Source: an uncultured Lachnospiraceae bacterium
GTDB lineage: Bacteria > Bacillota > Clostridia > Lachnospirales > Lachnospiraceae
Reading direction: 5' to 3'
DNA: 24,238 nt
Assembly: GCA_910586095.1 (NCBI GenBank)
Contig: CAJUHQ010000013.1
Coordinates: 17,628 to 41,865 of the forward strand
Translations under genes and position numbers: made by a program
The notes under the pieces: generated by a model
What the model saw: the letters and a program-made list of their open reading frames with translations, nothing else
What the model was told of the DNA's origin: nothing
Database searches by the model: none
Shown: positions 1-7,756 of the stretch, piece after piece
Layout of the letters: every line of letters begins with the position of its first letter
How positions within the stretch are numbered: position 1 is the stretch's first letter

Positions 1-53
1 GCCTGAATGGTATCGGAAAAGATAATACGGAACTTAAAATAGGAGGAATATCT

Positions 54-1610
54 ATGTTTAATCTCATAGCAAGTATAAACAGCGCCATAAACGGCATCGT
101 ATGGGGAATCCCTATGCTGATTTTAATCATTGGCACTGGCATCTATATGACAATCCGCACCCACTTTTTTCAGATTCGACATGCCAAACACGTTGGTGCA
201 AAAACCATTGGCGGCGTATTTAAGAAAGAAAGTGGCGTGACTTTGTCTGGTGAAAAAGCATCTATCTCCCAATTTCAGGCGCTTTGCACAGCCTTAGCCG
301 CCACCATTGGCGTGGGGAATATCGCAGGCGTCGCAGCAGCAATCGCCGCGGGTGGCCCTGGCGCAATCTTCTGGATGTGGCTCTCTGCATTTTTTGGAAT
401 GATGACCAACTACTCTGAAAATCTGTTGGGTATCTACTACCGCCGAAAAAACAGCCATGACGAATGGTGTGGTGGTGCAATGTATTATCTAAGAGATGGA
501 TTAGGTTCCAAAAAAGGATGTGCGGGACTAGGCAAAGCGCTGGCTATTTTTTTCTCTTTATTTTGTGTACTCGCTTCCTTTGGTATTGGAAATATGAGCC
601 AAGTAAATACCATATCAAGCAACATTACTTCCGTTTTTCATATCCAAGCACTTGATCGCACCATTCAAATAGGTCCTCTTGTCATCAATTTATATTCATT
701 GATTGTGGGACTTTGCCTTATGGTGCTAGCAGGCCTTGTAATTGTAGGGGGTATCAAGCGAATCGCACAGGTCACAGAAAAATTCGTTCCATTTATGGCC
801 TGTGCATACATACTTGGCGCACTAATTGTATTTCTAGCTAATATTAGCAAAATCGGCGAAGTGTTTAGCTCTATCTTCTCTTTTGCATTTGGTCTGCGCG
901 CTGTCGGGGGCGCCGCTGTTGGCCTAGCAGTCAAAAATGCTGCCACCTGGGGCTTTAAGCGTGGTGTATTTTCCAATGAAGCTGGGCTTGGTTCCTCTGT
1001 GATGGTTCACTCCGCATCCAATGTAATAGAACCTGTCAAGCAGGGTATGTGGGGAATCTTTGAAGTGTTTGCCGACACCATTGTTGTCTGTACATTAACA
1101 GCATTTTCCATCCTTTCTACAGGACTGATTGATCTACAGACTGGACAAATGCTCTCTACCAACGAGCAGACCGCCCTAGTGAGTGAGGCATTTGGATCTG
1201 TGTTTAACTTTGGCAGCCTGAATATTGGCGGTGCCTTTATCGCTGTTGCAATCTTGTTGTTTGCTTTCTCAACCGTGCTAGGATGGAGCTACTATGGTAC
1301 AAAGGCTTGGGAATTTTTGTTTGGAACAAAGGCCACCATTATTTACAAAATTGTATTTGTCGTGTTTATTGTATTTGGAGCCACTATGAATCTTGATCTT
1401 GCCTGGGATATTTCTGACACCTTTAATGGTATGATGGCCATTCCAAACCTAATTGGTGTGCTCACACTTTCTGGCACTGCTATCAAAATCACCAATAACT
1501 ATGTGGCACGCACATTTCATGGCTCTAAAGAAAAACCCATGCTCTCCGCTTATGACGACATTCAAAAAGAACAAGAGCAAAAACTTGCAAAGACTACCGC
1601 GCCACAATAA
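54..1610 (+). CDS. Sodium:alanine/glycine symporter (AGCS family)
   Basis: This is a polytopic inner-membrane transporter expected to import alanine or glycine together with Na+. The 518-aa length is typical of the AGCS/AlsT/DagA family. The family signature is visible near residues 80-115 (GVGNIAGVAAAIAAGGPGA, then FWMWLSAFFGM) and again as SNEAGLGSS near residue 308. About ten hydrophobic segments run through the protein, and the C-terminus is short and charged. The start is set by AGGAGG at 41-46, seven bases before the ATG. The 3' end overlaps the stop of the convergent fbp gene by 17 bp, so there is no room for an intergenic terminator. Substrate choice between alanine, glycine and perhaps glutamine cannot be read from the sequence. 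The family call is secure; a specific name (alsT, dagA) is not assigned. Confidence 0.93.
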   Translation: MFNLIASINSAINGIVWGIPMLILIIGTGIYMTIRTHFFQIRHAKHVGAKTIGGVFKKESGVTLSGEKASISQFQALCTALAATIGVGNIAGVAAAIAAGGPGAIFWMWLSAFFGMMTNYSENLLGIYYRRKNSHDEWCGGAMYYLRDGLGSKKGCAGLGKALAIFFSLFCVLASFGIGNMSQVNTISSNITSVFHIQALDRTIQIGPLVINLYSLIVGLCLMVLAGLVIVGGIKRIAQVTEKFVPFMACAYILGALIVFLANISKIGEVFSSIFSFAFGLRAVGGAAVGLAVKNAATWGFKRGVFSNEAGLGSSVMVHSASNVIEPVKQGMWGIFEVFADTIVVCTLTAFSILSTGLIDLQTGQMLSTNEQTALVSEAFGSVFNFGSLNIGGAFIAVAILLFAFSTVLGWSYYGTKAWEFLFGTKATIIYKIVFVVFIVFGATMNLDLAWDISDTFNGMMAIPNLIGVLTLSGTAIKITNNYVARTFHGSKEKPMLSAYDDIQKEQEQKLAKTTAPQ

Positions 1611-3495
1611 TCCCTTGCCTGTATGCAAAAAGCAACCATGTGAGATCTTCTATTCTTTCTAAAATCACCTTTCCATTATCAGTATCCTTGACCATCACAC
1701 GCTCGGCCTCCATCTCAAAAAAGTTGGAGGTCGACTCAATATCTTTATTCTCCTCGAGAACTTTTGCCACGCTCTCAAAGGGTTGGTGTGCTTTGAGCCG
1801 CATACCGTGCGAATTATAGATCAATGTATATCCTGCAATACCTGTCGTTTTTTGATACGCACGGCAAAAGCCTCCATCTATAACAATCAAACGATTATTT
1901 GCTTTGAGCGGTGACTCGCCTTTGGCTACTTTGATCGGTGTATGTCCATTGATAATATGGGATATTGAATTGTCAAGACCAAATTCATGCAAAATCTTAA
2001 TACAGTATTCCTCTTGCAAATAAAAGCGGTAATAAGGATTTTTGGGTTCATCATAAGTACTCTTATCTGCCACAAATGTACGCTCAAATGTCTTCATTGT
2101 TCTGCCAGAAAGCGGCGATTTTTTGCCACACCACAAATACCACATAAAATCCACATCCGATTGATTGGCTCTTCCAAAAAATGCGCGTCTTGCAACGGTT
2201 GCCGCATAGTCCATATACTCCTTTCCCTGATAAAACTTACCATCAATCTCCATGCCATCAAACGCACCCTCTGCTGTCATTGGAATACAGCCATGAAATA
2301 GAAGATTTTTATTGTAGCACAAATAAATATTTCCCCTCTTATATAAAAACTTGACATGCTGCCTAAGCCTATGACTATTGATAAATGCTGCACGCAAATC
2401 TTCTATTACCTGCTGTTCCTCCTTAGACAATTCATAGGCATGTCTAAGATCTAGCGTCGGAAAATAAGAGTCATTGAGCGCATACTCCTTGCCATCAATA
2501 GACACACTTCTATGTTTGGTATCAATCTTGTCTAACAAAAGACGATCCTCCATATCATATTCAGGATGTCTCAAGATAATTTGCCCTTCAAGCTTAAACA
2601 ATATAACAGAGATTGCCTTGAGCGCCGCTTCCATAGGCTCCATTTGTGGATAAGTATGCTCTGCAAAAAGTGTTAGCGATCGTAGACTAATTGCATACGC
2701 ATTTTCCAAAATTTCTATATTGTCATATTTCATATTATTGCGCAACACATTGGCAATGCACGCCTCATTTCCACACGCTGCGCCCATCCACAAAATGTCA
2801 TGATTCCCCCACTCAATATCCACAGAATGATGTGTCATCAACAAATCCAAAATGCGATCTGCACTGGGGCCTCTGTCATAAATATCCCCCACAATGTGCA
2901 AATGATCTACCGCTAATCTCTTAATTAAGCGACACAATGCCTCGATAAACACATCTGCACTGTCGATATCAATAATAGTGTCTAATATCTTTTCATGATA
3001 AATATATTGATTGTTGTCCTCGTCTGGTTGTGCATGTAGTAACTCATCAATAATATAGCTAAACTCTGATGGAAGAGCCTTTCTTACTTTGGAGCGCGTA
3101 TATTTAGAAGAGAGAAACTTGGCAAGCTCTGTGAGATTTTTTAGATTGTGCTTATACCATGTTGCATTGATGATTCCCTGCCTTTTGAGAAGCTTAATCT
3201 TTTCTATAGGATAGTAAACTAACGTACAAGTCTCTTTACATTCCTGCGGCGTCATACGATCTGCAAAAATCATATCTACTTTTTCCTTGATAACACCGGC
3301 GGCATTATTCATAATATGATAAAATGCCTCATACTCTCCATGAATATCACTCATAAAATGTTCAGTTCCCTTAGGAAGATTGAGAATCGCCTTAAGATTG
3401 ATAATCTCACGGCATACGGCTGGAATAGATGGATATTCCCGTGCCAAAAGTCTTAAATATTTTACTTTTTCCTCTGTCAATTGATTTGCATCCAT
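1594..3495 (-). CDS. fbp: Fructose-1,6-bisphosphatase, class III (Firmicutes type)
   Basis: This cytoplasmic gluconeogenic enzyme hydrolyses fructose 1,6-bisphosphate to fructose 6-phosphate. The product is 633 aa, the usual size of the Bacillus/Clostridia class III enzyme. It carries metallophosphatase-type metal-site motifs in order: SDIHGEYEAFYH near residue 50, GDIYDRGP near 205, WGNHDILWMGAA near 230, INGHTPIKVAKGESP near 515 and VIDGGFCRAYQ near 540. The reading frame is open up to a possible ATG at 3528, but the ATG at 3495 (MDANQLTEEK) is preferred because it follows GAAAGGAGTG at a workable distance and matches the expected N-terminus. The gene is divergent from the AraC regulator and convergent with the symporter, whose end it overlaps by 17 bp. 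No obvious promoter was identified. Function is assigned with high confidence. Confidence 0.95.
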   Translation of the reverse strand: MDANQLTEEKVKYLRLLAREYPSIPAVCREIINLKAILNLPKGTEHFMSDIHGEYEAFYHIMNNAAGVIKEKVDMIFADRMTPQECKETCTLVYYPIEKIKLLKRQGIINATWYKHNLKNLTELAKFLSSKYTRSKVRKALPSEFSYIIDELLHAQPDEDNNQYIYHEKILDTIIDIDSADVFIEALCRLIKRLAVDHLHIVGDIYDRGPSADRILDLLMTHHSVDIEWGNHDILWMGAACGNEACIANVLRNNMKYDNIEILENAYAISLRSLTLFAEHTYPQMEPMEAALKAISVILFKLEGQIILRHPEYDMEDRLLLDKIDTKHRSVSIDGKEYALNDSYFPTLDLRHAYELSKEEQQVIEDLRAAFINSHRLRQHVKFLYKRGNIYLCYNKNLLFHGCIPMTAEGAFDGMEIDGKFYQGKEYMDYAATVARRAFFGRANQSDVDFMWYLWCGKKSPLSGRTMKTFERTFVADKSTYDEPKNPYYRFYLQEEYCIKILHEFGLDNSISHIINGHTPIKVAKGESPLKANNRLIVIDGGFCRAYQKTTGIAGYTLIYNSHGMRLKAHQPFESVAKVLEENKDIESTSNFFEMEAERVMVKDTDNGKVILERIEDLTWLLFAYRQGIIVAR

Positions 3496-3599
3496 ATTGA
3501 TAATTCCACTCCTTTCAGTGTGCGACATTTATATATCCAACAGCAAACTTGCGTTCTATTTTTGCAGGTACACAACGATATCTATCTATAAAACCAAAA

Positions 3600-3691
3600 T
3601 GGAAAATTTTTATTTCACCTTAACTTTTGTCCAGTCGTTTTTTGCGGCCTCTCTAATCAGGATGAGGGACATTTTAATTTCCTTTATATTG
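3600..3691. repeat. Degenerate copy of dispersed hairpin repeat (family B)
   Basis: In the gap between fbp and the AraC gene, the segment GGAAAATTTTTATTTC followed by CTTAACT, and then CTCTAATCAGGATGAGGG with ATTTTAATTTC, matches the unit that is tandemly repeated at 21669-21850. The leading G/C hairpin is lost, so this is a decayed copy. The rest of 3496-3810 holds the araC promoter and no gene. Confidence 0.5.
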
Positions 3692-3722
3692 TATGAATAT
3701 ATGACATGAATATAGAAAGTGA

Positions 3723-3751
3723 TTGTAATTGAGCGCGTTCAATGGTACAAT
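3723..3751 (+). promoter_or_regulatory. Promoter of the AraC-type gene with a palindrome in its spacer
   Basis: The -35 element TTGTAA (3723-3728) and the -10 element TACAAT (3746-3751) are 17 bp apart, and the -10 is extended by TGG. Transcription would start near 3758, giving a leader of about 53 nt. The spacer contains the near-palindrome TTGAGCGCGTTCAA (3729-3742), a possible operator for autoregulation. No experimental support is available. Confidence 0.55.
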
Positions 3752-3810
3752 TATTCATATCAGTAAAGCTCATAAAACTCTATGATTATTGTGAGAAGGA
3801 AAGGTATATC

Positions 3811-4692
3811 ATGCACACCCTGTTTGAACCTGGCGACCTGCTCAATTCACCTTATGAAGCCTTTTTATATCATACAGAGGATCACGGATTTCCTATACGT
3901 CCCCACTGGCATTATTATATGGAAATTATTCTTAGCACAGAGGGAAGTTGTAGGATTGAATGTAATGAACAATCTTACATTGTAAATCCAGGAGATATGA
4001 TTGTGCTTCCCCCCAAAAGTATTCACGCAATATACAGTGTCATCACTACAGTATCACCAAGTTACTATGTGATTAAGTTTGATCTGAACCGATTTCGCGA
4101 CCATATTGGATATGTTCCACAGTTAAAAGGTGCCATGCTTCAGGCCGAAAGTTCAGGACGCGCATCATTTTATTTCTCTGCCAAAAGCCTTGAAGCCTAT
4201 CCCGTGTTAGAGTATGTGAAAGGTTGTGCCCGCGAATGTGAACGGCGCTCTTATGGATACTATATGGTTATACATTCCTATCTTATTTGCCTTATGCTGA
4301 GTATGCTGCGCATCTGGCGTGAAAACGGCTTTGTTCCTTCCCATGAGGCAGCAGCCCTTTCAGACAACTCGCTTGAAACGATCACAGAATACATTGACGC
4401 CCACTCTGGCCAGCCTTTAAAGGTCGAGCAGCTTGCAGCTCGCTGTAATATGAGCTACTCTTTTTTTGCAAAAAAATTCAAACAACTCTATGGACGTTCC
4501 TGCAAAGAGTACATTGAATATATTCGTGTTGTCAAGGCAGAAGACATGCTACTGTTCTCTGATTATGATATGGCCTATATCAGTCAGGCAACGGGTTTCG
4601 CTGATTGTAGCCATATGATTAAAACTTTTCGCAAGTACAAAAATATCACTCCAAAACAATTTCGTATGCAAAACACAAAAATTCTTCACTGA
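3811..4692 (+). CDS. AraC-family transcriptional regulator with cupin sensor domain
   Basis: This is a 293-aa DNA-binding regulator. Residues about 20-90 form a cupin-like ligand-binding domain (HYYMEIILSTEGSCRIEC, then NPGDMIVLPPKSIHAIY). The C-terminal 100 residues hold the two helix-turn-helix motifs of the family; the second is recognisable as ISQATGFADCSHMIKTFRKY followed by the classic TPKQFR ending. The start at 3811 follows AGAAGGAAAGG at good spacing; the in-frame ATG at 3742 falls inside the promoter and is rejected. The gene is divergent from fbp and convergent with glpK, so its target cannot be deduced from position. Such regulators usually sense a sugar or related small molecule. 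The family is secure; the ligand and regulon are unknown. Confidence 0.9.
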   Translation: MHTLFEPGDLLNSPYEAFLYHTEDHGFPIRPHWHYYMEIILSTEGSCRIECNEQSYIVNPGDMIVLPPKSIHAIYSVITTVSPSYYVIKFDLNRFRDHIGYVPQLKGAMLQAESSGRASFYFSAKSLEAYPVLEYVKGCARECERRSYGYYMVIHSYLICLMLSMLRIWRENGFVPSHEAAALSDNSLETITEYIDAHSGQPLKVEQLAARCNMSYSFFAKKFKQLYGRSCKEYIEYIRVVKAEDMLLFSDYDMAYISQATGFADCSHMIKTFRKYKNITPKQFRMQNTKILH

Positions 4693-4712
4693 TAAAAGTA
4701 CCTTCCACCCTT

Positions 4713-4740
4713 ACAGAACCTATTCTGTAGGGGGTTCTGT
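4713..4740 (+). terminator. Weak hairpin terminator after the AraC-type gene
   Basis: ACAGAACC (4713-4720) pairs with GGTTCTGT (4733-4740) around a 12-base loop, followed on the plus strand by a T-rich but broken stretch (TTTCGTCTTC). It lies 21 bp after the regulator's stop and overlaps the last codons of convergent glpK. The missing clean T run makes it a moderate candidate. Confidence 0.45.
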
Positions 4741-6261
4741 TTCGTCTTCATCCTGCCATAACAGCGCATATTGCACGGCACACTGTACTGCCTTCTCCCA
4801 TCCTCTCAAACGCTTTTTTCGACATTCTGCATCCATCTGTGGCACAAAATCGCGCTCTAACTGCCAATTTTCTCGAATCTCATCCTTATCTTTCCAATAC
4901 CCAACCGCAAGTCCTGCCAAATAAGCGGCTCCCAGCGCTGTTGTCTCGATACAGCTTGGACGAATCACATCACTGTTTAGCAGATCTGCCTGAAACTGCA
5001 TCAAAAAATTATTAGCACTTGCCCCGCCGTCAACCTTCAACTGACGAATCGTTACATTGGTATCATTTTCCATAGCATGAAGCACACTATATGTCTGATA
5101 TGCTAGCGACTCTAACGTTGCTCTAATAAAATGCTCTTTGTTACATCCGCGTGTGATACCCACTACCATTCCACGACAATACTGATTCCAATAAGGTGCT
5201 CCAAGCCCTGTAAAAGCTGGCACCACATAGACTCCATTGGTATCCTCCACTGCCTTAGCATATTCTTCTGACTGTTCGGAATTTCTAATCATGCGCATCT
5301 TGTCACGAAGCCACTGAATCGCCGCACCTGCCACAAAAACACTACCTTCTAGCGCATACTCTATCTCGTCCTTGTCTGATGCGGCTATTGTGGTAAGAAG
5401 CCCATGTTTGGAGATCACTGCTTCTTTTCCGGTATGCATAAGCAAAAAACAGCCTGTCCCATAAGTATTTTTCACGTCTCCTTTATCAAAACAACACTGC
5501 CCGAACAATGCAGCCTGCTGGTCTCCTGCCGCACCTGCAAGAACAATCTCCCCGCCTAATATGGACGCATCTGTCTTTCCATAAATACAGCTCGATGGTT
5601 TTACGCAAGGCAACATAGTACGTGGAATGTCAAATAGTGTGAGAAGCTCCTCATCCCAACATTTTTCATGAATATTAAAAAGCATTGTGCGCGAAGCATT
5701 TGTATAATCTGTGACAAAAACCTTTCCTTTCGTTAAATTCCAGATAAGCCATGTATCAACTGTGCCAAATACTAGTTCTCCCCTTTGAGCACTTTCGCGT
5801 GCCCCTGCTACATTGTCGAGAATCCATGCGATTTTAGTAGCACTAAAATATGCATCTGGCACTAAGCCCGTCTTGGCACGAATAACCTGATCTACTCTTT
5901 TTCTTTTGAGTTGTTCCACCTTGTCTGCTGTTCTGTGACACTGCCAGACAATTGCATTATAGATTGGAACTCCTGTTCTCTTATCCCACACAATTGTAGT
6001 TTCCCGCTGATTTGTAATGCCAATCGCGGCGATATCTGATGCCCCTGCTCCGACTTTCGCCATCGCCTCAGTTGCCACCGCTAGTTGGCAAGACCAGATT
6101 TCCATCGGATCATGTTCTACCCAGCCTGCCTGTGGATAAATCTGACTAAACTCCTTCTGCGCCATGCTATGAATTCGTCCTGTCTTATCAAACAAAATGC
6201 AGCGGGAACTAGTTGTTCCTTGATCGAGTGCCATAATATATTTTTGCGTTTTATAAACCAT
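4720..6261 (-). CDS. glpK: Glycerol kinase
   Basis: This enzyme phosphorylates glycerol with ATP to give sn-glycerol 3-phosphate in the cytoplasm. The 513-aa protein is a full-length FGGY-family kinase. It shows the N-terminal phosphate-binding loop ALDQGTTSSRCILFD, the substrate residues in GITNQRETTIVWDK, the DYTNASRTMLFNI segment, the catalytic-Asp region GAAGDQQAALFGQ and the C-terminal signature VDGGASANNFLMQFQADL. ATG at 6261 is chosen over ATG at 6267 because AAAGGAG abuts the latter and sits six bases from the former. The loop before AGAAGDQ reads IYGKTDASILGGE and seems to lack the histidine that the PTS protein HPr phosphorylates in enterococcal and bacilli GlpK. No glpF or glpD lies next to it, so the gene stands alone here. 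It has its own promoter at 6308-6336. Confidence 0.95.
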   Translation of the reverse strand: MVYKTQKYIMALDQGTTSSRCILFDKTGRIHSMAQKEFSQIYPQAGWVEHDPMEIWSCQLAVATEAMAKVGAGASDIAAIGITNQRETTIVWDKRTGVPIYNAIVWQCHRTADKVEQLKRKRVDQVIRAKTGLVPDAYFSATKIAWILDNVAGARESAQRGELVFGTVDTWLIWNLTKGKVFVTDYTNASRTMLFNIHEKCWDEELLTLFDIPRTMLPCVKPSSCIYGKTDASILGGEIVLAGAAGDQQAALFGQCCFDKGDVKNTYGTGCFLLMHTGKEAVISKHGLLTTIAASDKDEIEYALEGSVFVAGAAIQWLRDKMRMIRNSEQSEEYAKAVEDTNGVYVVPAFTGLGAPYWNQYCRGMVVGITRGCNKEHFIRATLESLAYQTYSVLHAMENDTNVTIRQLKVDGGASANNFLMQFQADLLNSDVIRPSCIETTALGAAYLAGLAVGYWKDKDEIRENWQLERDFVPQMDAECRKKRLRGWEKAVQCAVQYALLWQDEDETEPPTE

Positions 6262-6307
6262 ATGCATCTCCTTTATGTTGTCCGCTATACCTCTTGAATA
6301 CTCTTTT

Positions 6308-6336
6308 ATTATAGAAGGTACATTTGAACTTTGCAA
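6308..6336 (-). promoter_or_regulatory. glpK promoter
   Basis: On the minus strand, TTGCAA (6336-6331) and a perfect TATAAT (6313-6308) are separated by 17 bp. Transcription would begin near 6301, giving a leader of about 40 nt before the glpK start. This is a standard sigma-A arrangement with a weak -35 box. No operator was recognised beside it. Confidence 0.65.
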
Positions 6337-6514
6337 GATTTGTCTGCCTTTGCCACTCTGCCATAAATAAAAATAGATTCTTAGAAAATATCATGCACAC
6401 AAAATATCAGTACATCTACAAAATCCGCAACAACTATGCACTCTTGTTTTGCAAATGATAGGATTTGTACAGTAGGGCATGGCAATCAATTATGAAAATA
6501 TTTTATGTCTTACA

Positions 6515-6542
6515 TTGAATTTTATTACCTATGTGATATAAT
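6515..6542 (+). promoter_or_regulatory. Strong extended -10 promoter of the bacteriohemerythrin gene
   Basis: TTGAAT (6515-6520) is followed after 16 bp by a perfect TATAAT (6537-6542) preceded by TGA, an extended -10. The predicted start is near 6549, so the transcript would carry a leader of about 260 nt before the ATG at 6808. That is far longer than needed for translation. Confidence 0.65.
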
Positions 6543-6548
6543 GTCGTC

Positions 6549-6807
6549 AGACAGAATACTATCTGAATGGGTGGCATAGATATGTATACTATTGTTCATT
6601 CTATTTCACTTTTCAAACATTAGTGTGCTGACCATCTAATACTACTGATTAAAGTATACTAAATATTTCGTCAGTCTGCAAAGTGGCTAAGTAAGCCGAT
6701 GGCATTTCATACAGCCAATGACGATTGAAATAGGATACTGCACATTAGTCTTGATGTGATAGGGGTTTGTTATAAAATTTTCAATTGTGACAAGGAGGAA
6801 TAAGAAC
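6549..6807 (+). promoter_or_regulatory. Long, possibly structured 5' leader of bacteriohemerythrin
   Basis: No gene is seen between the promoter and the ATG. Several nested pairings can be drawn: CTGAC (6628-6632) with GTCAG (6670-6674) enclosing ATACT/AGTAT; GGCT (6685-6688) with AGCC (6694-6697); and ATTTCA (6704-6709) with TGAAAT (6726-6731). The stretch 6679-6723 (CAAAG, CTAAG, CAGCC, CGA in order) faintly recalls the 3' half of c-di-GMP-I aptamers. The conserved 5' half and usual spacing are absent, so no riboswitch class is claimed. The leader ends in AAGGAGG nine bases before the start codon. Confidence 0.35.
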
Positions 6808-7629
6808 ATGTTTTTATTTACAGACGACTGTAAGATTGGCATTGACTTAATTGACGGAGAGCATCAAAAACTCTTTGAGCTTTTAAATAAAGCCTACATA
6901 CTAGTAAGCACCGATTACCATAGTGACTACTATCAAACACTCAAGGATATTCTCGATGAACTAGACAGCTATGCCGAACAGCATTTTGAGCATGAGGAAG
7001 CCTACATGGTCCAAATCCGTGATCCTGAGCTAATACGCCAACGCACACAGCACGCCTACTTTAGAAATAAGATTATGGAATATAAATTTATCAATATTGA
7101 TGAGGAGACGCAACAGCAACAACTGCTGTCTGATTTAGTCACTTTTTTGGCCAAATGGTTATATCGCCATATCTTGAGTAGCGACATTATGATTGGTAAG
7201 TTGCCTCCTTTAGAAGAATGGATGATACGCGAAAATCCTTGTGAATTTACTGATGAATATTTGACAGGTATTCAGTTAGTAGATGACGAACACCGTGAAC
7301 TGTTTCGCATCGTTGACAAGGCCAATCAACTGATTAAATCATATGATGACATTACAGGTTATGACCACATTATGGTTATCCTCACAGAGTTAAAAGACTA
7401 TACCAAAGAGCACTTTTGTGATGAGGAAGAATACATGGAAAGTATTCACTATGAAGGGTTAGAAGCACAGAAACGTGCACATGATGCATTTATCGACAAA
7501 CTAGAGCATATCAATCTAGATAAAATAGACAACAATCCACAAGATTATTTGAATGAGCTTTTAGAATTTTTATTAGGTTGGCTTATCAACCACATTTTGT
7601 ACACTGATAAAAAAATTCCTGTTCACTAA
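6808..7629 (+). CDS. Tandem two-domain bacteriohemerythrin
   Basis: This 273-aa cytoplasmic protein is built of two hemerythrin four-helix domains that bind a di-iron centre and thereby O2 or related small molecules. Domain 1 (about 8-130) shows H19, HFEHEE (H59, E63), H82 and H121/D126. Domain 2 (about 150-270) shows H162, HFCDEE (H202, E206), H225 and H262/D267. In both domains the first histidine of the usual HxxxH ligand pair is glutamine (Q78 and Q221), so each site appears to lack one classical ligand. The start follows AAGGAGG with nine-base spacing; an in-frame ATG at 6787 lies upstream of that site and is rejected. No signal peptide or membrane segment is present. Likely roles are O2 sensing, storage or detoxification in an anaerobe; this is family inference. 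Confidence 0.92.
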   Translation: MFLFTDDCKIGIDLIDGEHQKLFELLNKAYILVSTDYHSDYYQTLKDILDELDSYAEQHFEHEEAYMVQIRDPELIRQRTQHAYFRNKIMEYKFINIDEETQQQQLLSDLVTFLAKWLYRHILSSDIMIGKLPPLEEWMIRENPCEFTDEYLTGIQLVDDEHRELFRIVDKANQLIKSYDDITGYDHIMVILTELKDYTKEHFCDEEEYMESIHYEGLEAQKRAHDAFIDKLEHINLDKIDNNPQDYLNELLEFLLGWLINHILYTDKKIPVH

Positions 7630-7704
7630 TAGAACTATTCTTTGCTAAAACTAAAACATTCCCTGCTGGCTATATGCTCAAGTAGTATATTTCTCCAAAC
7701 ATCT

Positions 7705-7745
7705 AAAAATTCCGAAATCTATCCACTGTAGATTTCGGAATTTTT
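7705..7745. terminator. Strong bidirectional terminator
   Basis: A perfect 17-bp stem (7705-7721 with 7729-7745) encloses a 7-base loop (TCCACTG). The arms begin with A5 and end with T5, so a U run follows the hairpin on both strands. It serves the bacteriohemerythrin gene on plus and the CPBP gene on minus, lying 12 bp beyond the latter's stop. Confidence 0.9.
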
Positions 7746-7756
7746 ATAAAATAATC

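Noticed and set aside
3742..3810. Longer N-terminus for the AraC-type regulator from ATG 3742
   Set aside because: The upstream ATG lies inside the promoter, has no ribosome-binding site, and the added residues do not fit the family.
6679..6723. c-di-GMP-I riboswitch upstream of bacteriohemerythrin
   Set aside because: Only scattered matches to the 3' half (CAAAG, CTAAG, CAGCC); the GGCAAACC half and normal spacing are missing. Kept as an unassigned leader.
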